In this document: positions 25,695 to 33,867 of the stretch, one piece after another
How the letters are laid out: each line of letters starts with the position of its first letter
Numbering within the stretch: position 1 is the first letter of the stretch
NCBI RefSeq assembly: GCF_902477725.1
Contig: NZ_CABSIF010000014.1
Span: forward strand, 1 to 64,000
Length of the DNA: 64,000 nt
Direction of reading: 5' to 3'
DNA from: an uncultured Desulfovibrio sp.
Lineage (GTDB): Bacteria; Desulfobacterota; Desulfovibrionia; Desulfovibrionales; Desulfovibrionaceae
The notes under the pieces: generated by a model
Databases searched by the model: none
The model's input: the letters and a program-made list of their open reading frames with translations, nothing else
Told to the model about the DNA's origin: nothing
Translations under genes and position numbers: made by a program

Positions 25695-27080
25695 ATGAGC
25701 CAGCCGTGTAAAACTCTGGCTGCAATGGACGAGGCCGCCCGCAAGGAATACTGGGCCAGCCTTGCCCTGCGGCACTGCCGAGGGCTGGGTGCGCGTTCTG
25801 CCGCACGCCTTGCGCGGCACTTTGGCTCGGCCTACGCCGCCGTGCAGGCGCGTGAACTCTGGCATGAGGCGGGCGTCAACAAGGGGCAGGCCGCCGAACT
25901 TGCTACGGGTTCGTGGCGTGTCACTGCCAGGGAAGAATGGGATCGCGCCCGCGATCTTGCCGCATCCATAGTTCTGTGGACAGACCCTGAATATCCCGTG
26001 CTGCTGCGCCCGGTTATTGACGCGCCCCTGCTGCTCTATTGCCGGGGCGATCTTTCCCTGCTGCAATCGCCGGGTTTTGCGGTGGTTGGCTCGCGCAAGG
26101 CCACCAAACATGGCAGGTCTGTGGCCGAATACATGGCGCGCTGCCTTTCGGCCTGCGGCATTGCCATTGTTTCCGGCATGGCGCTGGGCATAGACAGGGT
26201 TGCCCATGAGGCCGCGCTTGAGCGCGTTGGCCGCAGCATCGGCGTGTTGGGAACGGGCATTGATATGCTCTATCCCATTGGCAACATGACTGTTTTTGAT
26301 GAAATGGAGCTCCGGGGCCTGCTGATCTCTGAATTCGCGCCCGGTACGCTGCCGCATGCGGGCAATTTCCCCATCCGCAACCGCATCATCAGCGGGCTTT
26401 CGCTGGGTGTGCTGGTGGTGGAGGCCGCCCAGCGTTCGGGCAGCCTTATCACGGCGCGGCTGGCGCTGGAGCAAAACCGTGAAGTGTACGCCGTGCCAGG
26501 GCCTGCGCTGGATGCCCATTGCCTTGGCTGTCAGGATTTGGTGCGTCAGGGCGCGCATGCAGTATTCAGCGCCGAGGACGTGTTGCGCGATCTGGCGGAG
26601 CAGTTGCGGCCTTTTGGCATCAGCGAGGTCGGTGTGCCTGTTGAAGAGGAAGGGCTGCTGGAGGATGTGCCTGCGACGGAATCACCCAAGGCGGCAGGCG
26701 CGCTAAAGACATCAGAATCCAGTGCCGCAGGCCGGGCCGCGACGGCGGGGAAACCCGGCAGGGCCAAGGCCAATGGGCAGGATGCTCCAACCGGGGAGCA
26801 TGTCAGCGAAAACGCATCCATTATAGATGATGCCAGCAGCAAGGCGGTCACAGTGCAGCCCCTCAACGAGGGCGAGCGAGCCGCTGCGGAAAACGCCGCT
26901 GCCGCCGATGGCAACGCTGGTCTGCTTGAGTATCTGCGTCAGCATGGCCCCACCCATGCCGATGTTCTGGCTGATGCCGCAGGGCTGAGCGCTGCGGCGG
27001 CCAATGCCGCTCTTGTGGGGCTTGAGATGCTGGGCAAGGTGCGGCGTCTGCCCGGCGCGCGTTATGAGGTAACGGCATGA
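25695..27080 (+). CDS. dprA: DNA-processing protein A (DprA/Smf)
   Basis: Loads RecA on incoming single-stranded DNA during natural transformation. The Rossmann-like core holds AVVGSRKATKHGR, IVSGMALGIDRVAHEAAL, LGTGIDMLYP, NFPIRNRIISGLS and VVEAAQRSGSLITARLALE. An N-terminal helix-hairpin-helix-like segment and a C-terminal winged helix (residues 410-461) are present. A 90-residue Ala/Glu/Ser-rich insert separates core and winged helix, making 461 aa versus about 370 normally. It ends in a 4-base overlap with the recombinase gene. Confidence 0.94.
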   Translation: MSQPCKTLAAMDEAARKEYWASLALRHCRGLGARSAARLARHFGSAYAAVQARELWHEAGVNKGQAAELATGSWRVTAREEWDRARDLAASIVLWTDPEYPVLLRPVIDAPLLLYCRGDLSLLQSPGFAVVGSRKATKHGRSVAEYMARCLSACGIAIVSGMALGIDRVAHEAALERVGRSIGVLGTGIDMLYPIGNMTVFDEMELRGLLISEFAPGTLPHAGNFPIRNRIISGLSLGVLVVEAAQRSGSLITARLALEQNREVYAVPGPALDAHCLGCQDLVRQGAHAVFSAEDVLRDLAEQLRPFGISEVGVPVEEEGLLEDVPATESPKAAGALKTSESSAAGRAATAGKPGRAKANGQDAPTGEHVSENASIIDDASSKAVTVQPLNEGERAAAENAAAADGNAGLLEYLRQHGPTHADVLADAAGLSAAAANAALVGLEMLGKVRRLPGARYEVTA

Positions 27081-28198
27081 GCAAGGCTCAGGGCGGGCAA
27101 AAAGACCCGGACAGCGCGACCGCCAGCCCAAAGGCCGGGAGCGGTGCTGCTGCGGCCAAAACGGCAGGGCGCAAAAAAACTGCTGGCAAGCCGATTCAAG
27201 GTTCGTTGACCGAGGCAGCCACGCCAAACACGCAGGAGCAGGCAGCTGTCGGGCAACGCAAAGCCGGCCCCGACCGGGCAAAGCTCTTTGTTGATGCCTT
27301 TCTGGCCTGGATGGAAGTGCAGAAGGGCGCTTCGCCCGCCACGCTCAAGGCCTATGGCAGCGACCTTGCGCAACTCATCGAATTTCTGCGCGGGCAGGAT
27401 GCTGACCTCGGAAGGCCAGAATCCGTCACCCGGCGGCACGTGCAGGCCTATCTGGCCTGGCTGTTCCGTCAGGGCGAGGCAAAAAGCTCCATGGCCAGAA
27501 AACTGGCGGCTGTGCGTTCATTCTTCCGTTTTCAACAGCGCAATGGTGTGGTAACAGAAAATGTGGCCGCGCAGGTGCGCAATCCCCGGCAGGAAAAGCG
27601 CCACCCCCGCGCCCTGAATGTGGACGAAACCTTTGCCTTGCTGGATGCGGAGCATGGCCAGGCAGGGACAGAGAGCGCCGAATCTGCGCGCCTGCTGTGT
27701 CGCGACCTAGCCTTGGCGGAACTTCTCTACGGTTCTGGCCTGCGTATTTCTGAGGCGCTTGGCCTCGATATTGATGATGTGCAGCTTTCATCGCGCGTGT
27801 TGCGCGTTATGGGCAAAGGCTCGCGCGAGCGGCTTGCGCCGCTTTCCGACACATCGTGCGAGAGCCTCAAGGCATGGCTTGACGAGCGTCCGCTCCTGGC
27901 CCTGCCGGAAGAACAGGCTCTGTTTGTGGGTTCTCGCGGTTCGCGCCTGAACCGCAGGGAGGCTGCGCGCATTGTGGAGCGCTTGTGCCGCCGGGCCGGG
28001 CTGGATTTTACAGTGTCGCCGCACAGCCTGCGCCATTCGTTTGCAACGCACCTGCTTTCGGCTGGGGCCGACCTGCGCAGTGTGCAGGAGCTGCTGGGAC
28101 ACCGCAGATTGACCACCACCCAACGCTATACGCAGGTAAGCCTTGAGCATTTGATGGAAGCCTACGACAAGGCTCATCCCAAGGCGACGAAAAAATAA
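27077..28198 (+). CDS. xerC: Tyrosine recombinase, XerC/XerD type
   Basis: Resolves chromosome dimers at dif. The 373 residues include an unusual Ala/Lys/Gly-rich N-terminal extension of about 65 residues, then the SAM-like core-binding domain (residues 68-165) and the catalytic domain. All catalytic residues are present: R223 (GLRISEAL), K247 (GKGSRER), H316 and R319 (HSLRHSFATHLL), H342 (LGHRRL) and Y351 (TQRYTQVS). It overlaps dprA by 4 bases. Whether it is XerC, XerD or a single-recombinase XerH type cannot be decided without the rest of the genome. Confidence 0.93.
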   Translation: MSKAQGGQKDPDSATASPKAGSGAAAAKTAGRKKTAGKPIQGSLTEAATPNTQEQAAVGQRKAGPDRAKLFVDAFLAWMEVQKGASPATLKAYGSDLAQLIEFLRGQDADLGRPESVTRRHVQAYLAWLFRQGEAKSSMARKLAAVRSFFRFQQRNGVVTENVAAQVRNPRQEKRHPRALNVDETFALLDAEHGQAGTESAESARLLCRDLALAELLYGSGLRISEALGLDIDDVQLSSRVLRVMGKGSRERLAPLSDTSCESLKAWLDERPLLALPEEQALFVGSRGSRLNRREAARIVERLCRRAGLDFTVSPHSLRHSFATHLLSAGADLRSVQELLGHRRLTTTQRYTQVSLEHLMEAYDKAHPKATKK

Positions 28199-28297
28199 AA
28201 AAATCACTAAGTTAAAAATATTGTTTATTTTCAAGTAGATATGTTTTATAGGGTAGAGTGTCCACTAATCTGTTTCGGGTTTTTTTGTGCGAAGACC

Positions 28298-28326
28298 TTG
28301 GCATGAACAGGACTTTGTGCTAAAGA
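28298..28326 (+). promoter_or_regulatory. Promoter of ppaC
   Basis: TTGGCA (28298-28303), 17-base spacer, TAAAGA (28321-28326). The leader is about 50 bases and ends in AAGGAGAG before the start codon. Confidence 0.65.
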
Positions 28327-28383
28327 GAACAAAGCGGTCGCACTGAACCGCATACCCGAACAATACCGGAAGGAGAGACTGTC

Positions 28384-29301
28384 ATGTCCGCATTAGTTAT
28401 TGGTCACATGAATCCTGATACCGACAGCATCATTTCTGCCATTGCCGCCGCCGACCTGTACAGCAAGCGCGGTCTGGACGTTACCCCTGCCGCCCAGGGC
28501 GCGCCCACTCCTGAAACCGAATTCGTGCTCAAGAAGTTCGGTCTCACCGCTCCCCAGGTTGTTGCCGATGTGGCTGGCAAGAATCTGTATCTGGTGGACT
28601 ATTCCGATCTGGCTCAGGCCCCCAAGGGAATGGATTCCGCCTGTGTGCTCGGTATCGCTGATCACCACAAGCTTGGTGATGTGACCACCTCTGCGCCCCT
28701 GGAAGCCTGGATCTGGCCCGTGGGCTGCACCTGCACCGTGCTGAAGAACATGTTTGACTTCTACGGCGTGGAAATTTCCAAGAGCATCGCTGGCGGCATG
28801 CTGTGCGCGATCCTCTCCGATACCGTTATCTTCAAGTCCCCCACCTGCACCCCCGCCGACAAGAAGGCCGTTGAAGAACTGGCCAAGATCGCGGGCGTGA
28901 GCGACGTGATGTCTCTGGGCATGGAAATGTTCAAGGTCAAGAGCGCCGTTGAAGGCACCTCCATGAAGGACCTGGTCTTCCGTGACTACAAGGACTTCGA
29001 CATGGGCGGCAAGAAAGTTGGCATCGGCCAGCTCGAAGTGGTCGACCTTTCCATTCTGGAACCCGTCAAGGCTGGCCTCCAGGCCGAAATCGCCCGCGTG
29101 AAGGGCGAAGGCCGTCACAGCGTGTTCCTGCTGCTCACCGACATCATGAAGGAAGGCTCTGAAATGCTGATCGTTTCTGACGATCCTTCCGTGGTGGAAA
29201 AGGCTTTTGGCGTGAAGGCCGAAGGCAAATCCGTGTGGCTGCCCGGCGTGATGAGCCGCAAAAAGCAGGTCGTGCCCAACTTTGAAAAGGCTTTCAAGTA
29301 A
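28384..29301 (+). CDS. ppaC: Manganese-dependent inorganic pyrophosphatase
   Basis: A family II (DHH) pyrophosphatase, 305 aa, that hydrolyses pyrophosphate to phosphate in the cytoplasm. The metal-binding GHMNPDTDS at residues 7-15, VDYSD and IADHHKLGD (DHH) form the N-terminal site. The C-terminal DHHA2 domain carries the substrate-binding SRKKQVVP. There is no CBS insert, so it is the unregulated form. In sulfate reducers it pulls sulfate activation forward by removing the pyrophosphate made by ATP sulfurylase. Highly biased codons and a strong ribosome site suggest high expression. Confidence 0.97.
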   Translation: MSALVIGHMNPDTDSIISAIAAADLYSKRGLDVTPAAQGAPTPETEFVLKKFGLTAPQVVADVAGKNLYLVDYSDLAQAPKGMDSACVLGIADHHKLGDVTTSAPLEAWIWPVGCTCTVLKNMFDFYGVEISKSIAGGMLCAILSDTVIFKSPTCTPADKKAVEELAKIAGVSDVMSLGMEMFKVKSAVEGTSMKDLVFRDYKDFDMGGKKVGIGQLEVVDLSILEPVKAGLQAEIARVKGEGRHSVFLLLTDIMKEGSEMLIVSDDPSVVEKAFGVKAEGKSVWLPGVMSRKKQVVPNFEKAFK

Positions 29302-29364
29302 GCTTTAGCTTAGCTTGAAATGATTTTGCCCCGCCGGGGCAGGGAAGCAGGTTCTTGCGAACCG

Positions 29365-29392
29365 AACCCCTGCCTTGGCGGGGTTCTTTTTT
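29365..29392 (+). terminator. Rho-independent terminator of ppaC
   Basis: AACCCC-GCC and GGC-GGGGTT pair around TT, followed by CTTTTTT. A smaller GCCCCGCCGGGGC hairpin precedes it at about 29329. Confidence 0.85.
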
Positions 29393-29396
29393 GCAT

Positions 29397-29434
29397 GGCA
29401 GCACTTGGCGCTCTTTTGAGCGCCAAGTGCTGCC
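29397..29434. repeat. Perfect 17-bp inverted repeat
   Basis: GGCAGCACTTGGCGCTC and its exact complement flank TTTT, followed by TTTTGCG. It comes 5 bases after a complete terminator. It may be a second terminator, but perfect symmetry of this length is unusual. The rest of 29435-29696 holds no gene that I can see. Confidence 0.8.
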
Positions 29435-29696
29435 TTTTGCGCAGGGTGAGGCCGCGTCATAATAGTGCCGCACCGGCGGGCGATTTGTGCGGTAGCGGGC
29501 TGTGGCGATACGGCTGAACAATGCCGCACTGTTCCGTTATCCCTTAGCGGCACTTTGCCCGCGCTCTGGCTGATAAGGGGGCGCAACTTGCGGCAAAAGC
29601 GGAGTAAACAATCAGCCCTGTGCGGGCTACTTGACCCCAGCGCACGCATGTCGCCGCGTAATTCGGTTGAGGGCTGGCTCCGCTGATGCTCGGACG

Positions 29697-29735
29697 CAAA
29701 AAAGGCTGCCAGTTCTATGCGAACCGACAGCCTTT
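29697..29735 (-). terminator. Terminator of the lipoprotein gene
   Basis: On the minus strand AAAGGCTG and CAGCCTTT with inner GTTC/GAAC form a stem followed by T-rich sequence. Confidence 0.75.
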
Positions 29736-29770
29736 GACTCTTTTACTGCGGTGGTTGGCGAGTGTGCGGC

Positions 29771-30493
29771 CTACAGGCTGCGCTCTTCCAGACCTTCGCC
29801 GCTCTTTTGTTTGGCCTTGTTGGGCGGGGTAGTGACAGGCTGCAAGCCGGGCACCACGTCATGCACTTCTGTGGGCGGCAAGAGCGGATCGGCGGCATCG
29901 CGCTGTATGACCTTGCTGTCGCGCACATACAGCGTGCAGGAAAGGCCAAAGCATTCATACACCGCGGCCACGGTGCCCTTGAGTTTTTCCTGATCATTGA
30001 GCGGCGGCGGAACAAGCACATAATAAATGCGGGTGCGCCCACCCCTCTTGGGTTCCACAAAGCAGGAGACAATCCATTCATCCTGCCCGTCCCCGTTCCA
30101 GTCCGCAATGCCGACCATATTGACTTTAAGCTTCTGCGTGGCATGATTGATGCTGAAACCGTTGGGGAAACGCTGCACGCGGCTGTCGGGCAGGATGGTG
30201 GCGGAAAATGTTTCGCCAAGATACACATCGTGCGCCGTATCGTTTTGCAGCATAAATGAGGGCGAAAGGCGGGTGAAAAGTATGTCGCCGTAGTCTTTCA
30301 AACCCTTGAACGACATGGGGGCAGTGTAGGAGCCGTCCTTGTCCAGCAGGTCACGGGCCTGGAGTTCCTTGGGCATGTTATGCGCCATTTTCATGAATTC
30401 GTCTTTTTCCACCACAACCACAGGGCGGGTGGTACCGCAGCCAGCAAGCAGACAGCCCAGGCAAAGCAGGGCGCAGATTCGCGATAAGACCAT
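29771..30493 (-). CDS. Lipoprotein, unknown function, 240 aa
   Basis: N-terminal lipoprotein signal with lipobox LAGC (Cys19). The mature part has a repeated beta pattern and one calcium-loop-like motif, IADWNGDGQDEW, similar to EF-hand-like or FG-GAP loops, plus two later cysteines (FGLSCTLY and VSCFVEP) that could pair. The C-terminal 40 residues are proline- and lysine-rich. I chose ATG 30493 because it begins the signal peptide; the longer open frame upstream is not plausible. No known family is recognised; likely anchored in a periplasm-facing membrane. Confidence 0.8.
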   Translation of the reverse strand: MVLSRICALLCLGCLLAGCGTTRPVVVVEKDEFMKMAHNMPKELQARDLLDKDGSYTAPMSFKGLKDYGDILFTRLSPSFMLQNDTAHDVYLGETFSATILPDSRVQRFPNGFSINHATQKLKVNMVGIADWNGDGQDEWIVSCFVEPKRGGRTRIYYVLVPPPLNDQEKLKGTVAAVYECFGLSCTLYVRDSKVIQRDAADPLLPPTEVHDVVPGLQPVTTPPNKAKQKSGEGLEERSL

Positions 30494-30668
30494 GATGTGT
30501 GTCGACTCCCCTGGCGGAGATTTGACGGCAAAAAGCCGCTTCTCCGTGAATGCAGCATTTGTAAGCGTCTGCGAGCGGCTTGTAAAGAGCATTGCAGGCA
30601 GTCTGGTACGGTATCTGCATGTTTTTATGATAATGTCATGAAAATGCTCCAACCCCACAGGACACGAC

Positions 30669-31859
30669 ATGTCTGAACCAATATACTTGCAGATGCCCGA
30701 AGCCCGGTTGAAAAAGCATGGCCGCATGTTTTTGCGCCTTCTGCCCCTGTGGGTGATAGCCTGTCTGGTTGCCGCCGGGTGGTGGTGGATCGAATCTGGC
30801 CGTGTGACAAGCACCTGGGCCATGCTCGACGGCATGGTGTACGCTGTTTCGTCCGAATTTCCCGCCAAGGTCGAATCCGTGTCTGTCCGCGAGGGTGATC
30901 ATGTCAAAAAAGGGCAGGTCTTGGCCCGGCTGGACGCCAAAGCATACGCTGGCCGTGTGGGCGAGGCCGGGCGCGAGGCAGCCGCTCTGCGCGCCATGGC
31001 TGGCCCGCCCAGCATTGAAGAAACCGCAGCCCGCCTCAAGCAGGCGCAGGATTCAGAACAGGAGATGGTGCGCCGCATCGCACTGGCGCGGCATGATGAA
31101 GACCTCAAGCAGAAGGCGCGCGAAGAACGCGTGGCGGAGCATGTGCGCGCCCAGCTGGCCTTGCGCACACTTGATAGCCAGGGCGGTGAGCGCGCTGTGG
31201 GCAGCGCGCGTTACGCAGCCGCCAAACAGGCAGAAGCTCAGACCCGCCTTGCCAAGGAGCGGGCCATTGTGGAATTTGAGCAGGTCAGCCTTGTGCGCGC
31301 AGCCATAGATCAGGAACTTGCCCGAGTGCGCGCGGAAGCACTACGTTACAAACAGTTGGCCTCAAGCAACCGCTATGCGCCAAAATATGTGGCAGGGGCC
31401 TTGGGCGCTGCCATGAATGCCGTGCCGCAAAATGCAGTGGACGGCAATCTATACGCGCCGCAAGATGGGCGCATTCTGCGTGGCATCGCCATGCCAGGGC
31501 AGTCTGTGCAGCGCGGAGAGCCAGTGGTCTTGCTGCTGCCCGAGGGCAAGGAAGCGCAAAAGTCCTTCTGGCTGTTGGCCTTCTTTACGCAGGATGCCGC
31601 CAATGCCCTCAAACCGGGCCAGAAGTGCGCCATAACCCTGAAAAACGACACCAAGCTTGAAGGGCGCGTCTACGACAGGCTCGACCCCCAGCCCCTGCCG
31701 TCCAATGCCATTGCGGACAACAAGGATGCCAGGGAAACTGCGGCCCGCCCGGAAGTTTACGTGCCTGTGCGCATAACCATCAGCGATGGCGAGGGAAAGC
31801 AGTTTGAACCCGGCATGCTGGGGAAGTGCGAGGTTATGACGAGGGTTTTCTGGAATTAG
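30669..31859 (+). CDS. HlyD/EmrA-family membrane fusion protein
   Basis: The 396-aa periplasmic adaptor has one N-terminal membrane helix (LPLWVIACLVAAGWWWIE), a lipoyl half (VSVREGDHVKKGQVLARLD), a long helical hairpin of about 150 residues, a second lipoyl half (LYAPQDGRILRGIAMPGQSV) and a beta-barrel. Such proteins bridge an inner-membrane transporter and an outer-membrane channel. No transporter or TolC-like gene is beside it, so it may serve a partner encoded elsewhere. AGGA precedes the start. A composite repeat follows its stop. Confidence 0.88.
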   Translation: MSEPIYLQMPEARLKKHGRMFLRLLPLWVIACLVAAGWWWIESGRVTSTWAMLDGMVYAVSSEFPAKVESVSVREGDHVKKGQVLARLDAKAYAGRVGEAGREAAALRAMAGPPSIEETAARLKQAQDSEQEMVRRIALARHDEDLKQKAREERVAEHVRAQLALRTLDSQGGERAVGSARYAAAKQAEAQTRLAKERAIVEFEQVSLVRAAIDQELARVRAEALRYKQLASSNRYAPKYVAGALGAAMNAVPQNAVDGNLYAPQDGRILRGIAMPGQSVQRGEPVVLLLPEGKEAQKSFWLLAFFTQDAANALKPGQKCAITLKNDTKLEGRVYDRLDPQPLPSNAIADNKDARETAARPEVYVPVRITISDGEGKQFEPGMLGKCEVMTRVFWN

Positions 31860-31899
31860 TGGACGTTTGGGGGCTTGCGCGACGGGCGGCTAACTGAAA

Positions 31900-32476
31900 T
31901 TTTATGCCCTGCGGGCACAGGATTCCGCCCTCCGGCGAAATTTGGGACGCCTGCGCGGCGTGCGATTTCGCCTTCCCGGCGTGGGGCAAAGGGGGCCTGT
32001 TAGGGGCTGCGCCCCTCCTCGGCCCCCTCTGCACTCCCCCGGAGCACCCCCTTGAGGTTTTCAAATCCCCCAAAAAAGCGAGGGCAGCGCGGCTATAGCT
32101 GCGGGAGCTTCCCTCCCTCGCTTTGCTCGCTCAGGTGATCTCCCTCCGCGCCGCGCAAATGCCAGAGTACGTTTTCGCTTTGAGTGTATTCCGTTTCAGC
32201 CAACGACCCTCAGCACTTTGGCTAACCACAGGATATGCTTCGTTCTCGTTTCAACACCCCATGGACATGCAGCCAGCATCAATTGGGTAAGTCAAAGAAC
32301 AGGAAAAACAAATAAAATTAGTAAACTAACTATGGCTATGCCAATCACCTTATACTCGCCGGAGCGTAGCGGAGGCGATGGCTGGTGTTAGGCGAATTTG
32401 CAAGATACGCTTTTTGCGGGCTGAAGCGTTCAGGGTGAAAAGTCGGGTATGCGTAAATCAGCCAGACAGGCTCTCC
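31900..32476 (-). repeat. Composite intergenic repeat, copy 2 (inverted)
   Basis: Block B is at about 31900-32200 and block A at 32349-32476, both as reverse complements of copy 1 and in the mirrored order. The family 2 hairpin present in copy 1 is absent here: CCGACTTTT continues through a short CACCCTGAACGCTTCAG stretch into GCAAAAAGCG. No gene lies in 31860-32519. Confidence 0.8.
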
Positions 32477-32519
32477 CACAACCCTTCATATCTGTCCGTG
32501 GCTATCTTTTCCCTGCTTC

Positions 32520-32876
32520 TTACTTCCCCGTGTACACGGCGCCAGAGGTGGGGCTCTCCTTAACCACGATTTTTGAAAGCCCCCGGATCTGGGAATCCAG
32601 CTTGCCCCAGAGCCAGATGGCGATATTTTCGCTGGTGGGATTTTCAAGCCCTTCAATATCATTCAGATACGTGTGATCGAGCTGGTCAACAAACGACTTC
32701 GCAATCGATTTAATGTCGCCAAAATCAACAACCCAGCCATTGGTTTCAGACACTTCGCCCTGTACATAAACTTCAACAACAAAAGTATGCCCATGCAGAT
32801 TGCCGCACTTGTGCCCCGCCGGTACAGCGGGCAGCCGGTGCGCTGCGTCAAACGTCATAGTAACGTAAATATCCAT
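32520..32876 (-). CDS. queD: 6-carboxytetrahydropterin synthase
   Basis: Converts dihydroneopterin triphosphate to 6-carboxytetrahydropterin in queuosine synthesis. The zinc ligands are H13 (FDAAHRL), H28 and H30 (NLHGHTF), the catalytic cysteine is C24 (GHKCGN), and the substrate Glu is in VKESPTSG near the C-terminus. The 118-aa length is normal. GGAG lies 7 bases before ATG 32876, 8 bases after the queE stop. It forms an operon with queE; queC and queF are not in this window. Confidence 0.95.
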   Translation of the reverse strand: MDIYVTMTFDAAHRLPAVPAGHKCGNLHGHTFVVEVYVQGEVSETNGWVVDFGDIKSIAKSFVDQLDHTYLNDIEGLENPTSENIAIWLWGKLDSQIRGLSKIVVKESPTSGAVYTGK

Positions 32877-32884
32877 ATGCTCTC

Positions 32885-33523
32885 CTACGAAATCCCGATA
32901 AACTTGTGTGTCTGAAGGCTGAGCTTCCACAGCGGGCGATCCTGGCAGATTCTGACCGCGTCTTCCGTTGCCTGTGACTGACCAGCATAGTCGCGGGGTT
33001 GCAGAAAAAAATGTTTGAAATCCAGTTGCTCAAAATCCTGTACGGAGATGCCCTCTTGAGGCCAGACGAGCTTTAGCTCGCTCCCGGATGTAACAACCAG
33101 TTTCGTTCCCGCCTTGGGGCTGACCGTAATCCAGTCCAAGCCCTCAGGCAGGGCAAGCGTCCCGTTGGTTTCTATTCCCGTTTCCACACCGCGGCGGCCC
33201 AACTCCTGCAACAATTCTTGGGTAAGTTGCAGGGCAGGCTCCCCACCTGTGAAGACCACGTAAGGCCGATAGCCCGGATGCGTATAGATGGGGAAAAAAG
33301 AGCAGATCGCCTGGGCCAGCGTTGCGGCGTTTTTGAATTCTCCGCCCGATTTCTCTGCCCCAATAAAGTCTGTATCGCAAAATGGGCATTTGGCAAATTT
33401 GCGATCTTCTTCTCGCCCTGACCACAGGTTGCAGCCGGAAAAACGGCAGAAAACTGCGGGGCGGCCCGCGTGGAACCCTTCCCCTTGCAACGTATAAAAA
33501 ATTTCCTTGACTGCAAAGCTCAC
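32885..33523 (-). CDS. queE: 7-carboxy-7-deazaguanine synthase (radical SAM)
   Basis: Rearranges 6-carboxytetrahydropterin to 7-carboxy-7-deazaguanine, the next queuosine step after QueD. The cluster motif is the long CX14CX2C form seen in E. coli-type QueE (C31, C46, C49) instead of CX3CX2C. TLQGEGFHAGRPAVF and FTGGEPALQ are the other signatures. It is 212 aa with a GTG start and GGAG seven bases upstream. Transcribed with queD. Confidence 0.95.
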   Translation of the reverse strand: MSFAVKEIFYTLQGEGFHAGRPAVFCRFSGCNLWSGREEDRKFAKCPFCDTDFIGAEKSGGEFKNAATLAQAICSFFPIYTHPGYRPYVVFTGGEPALQLTQELLQELGRRGVETGIETNGTLALPEGLDWITVSPKAGTKLVVTSGSELKLVWPQEGISVQDFEQLDFKHFFLQPRDYAGQSQATEDAVRICQDRPLWKLSLQTHKFIGIS

Positions 33524-33612
33524 TATATTTCTCCAGTTTCACCGCACGGTTGCCGTGCACTGGCTTTTAAGCAACAGGCAGGCAGCCGCTTCTTCTGCGT
33601 GAAGCGCGTATT

Positions 33613-33641
33613 CTTATACCCTCAGAGCCATGCTGAGGCAA
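33613..33641 (-). promoter_or_regulatory. Promoter and leader of queE-queD
   Basis: On the minus strand TTGCCT (33636-33641), 17 bases, TATAAG (33613-33618). The leader of about 80 bases has a GCACGG/CCGTGC hairpin (33544-33558) just before the ribosome site. I could not match it to a preQ1 riboswitch. Confidence 0.6.
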
Positions 33642-33718
33642 AATTTGTATTTTATCAAGAATATCAGTGAAGTGCTGGCAGCGCTCAGGCAAATGATTTG
33701 TTGCTTTTGAAAAGCAAA

Positions 33719-33784
33719 CGCCGGGATTTTGCGCGCCCGTACTCCTGTACGGTAGCATCAAAACCCCGGCGCTGACGCATTCAG
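33719..33784. repeat. Hairpin module, family 2, copy 2
   Basis: Reverse complement of the 14522-14595 module: CGCCGGGATTTTG, CCGTACTCCTGTACGG and CAAAACCCCGGCG, then TGACGCATTCAG. It is flanked by further short matches to block A of the composite repeat. No gene lies in 33524-33867. Confidence 0.75.
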
Positions 33785-33867
33785 CTCGGCAAAATCGTAT
33801 TTGCGCCATTAGGCCTGACAGGTAAGCCAATTCCCGGTTGGGGGATGGAGCCCGTTATGGAGTCTGA

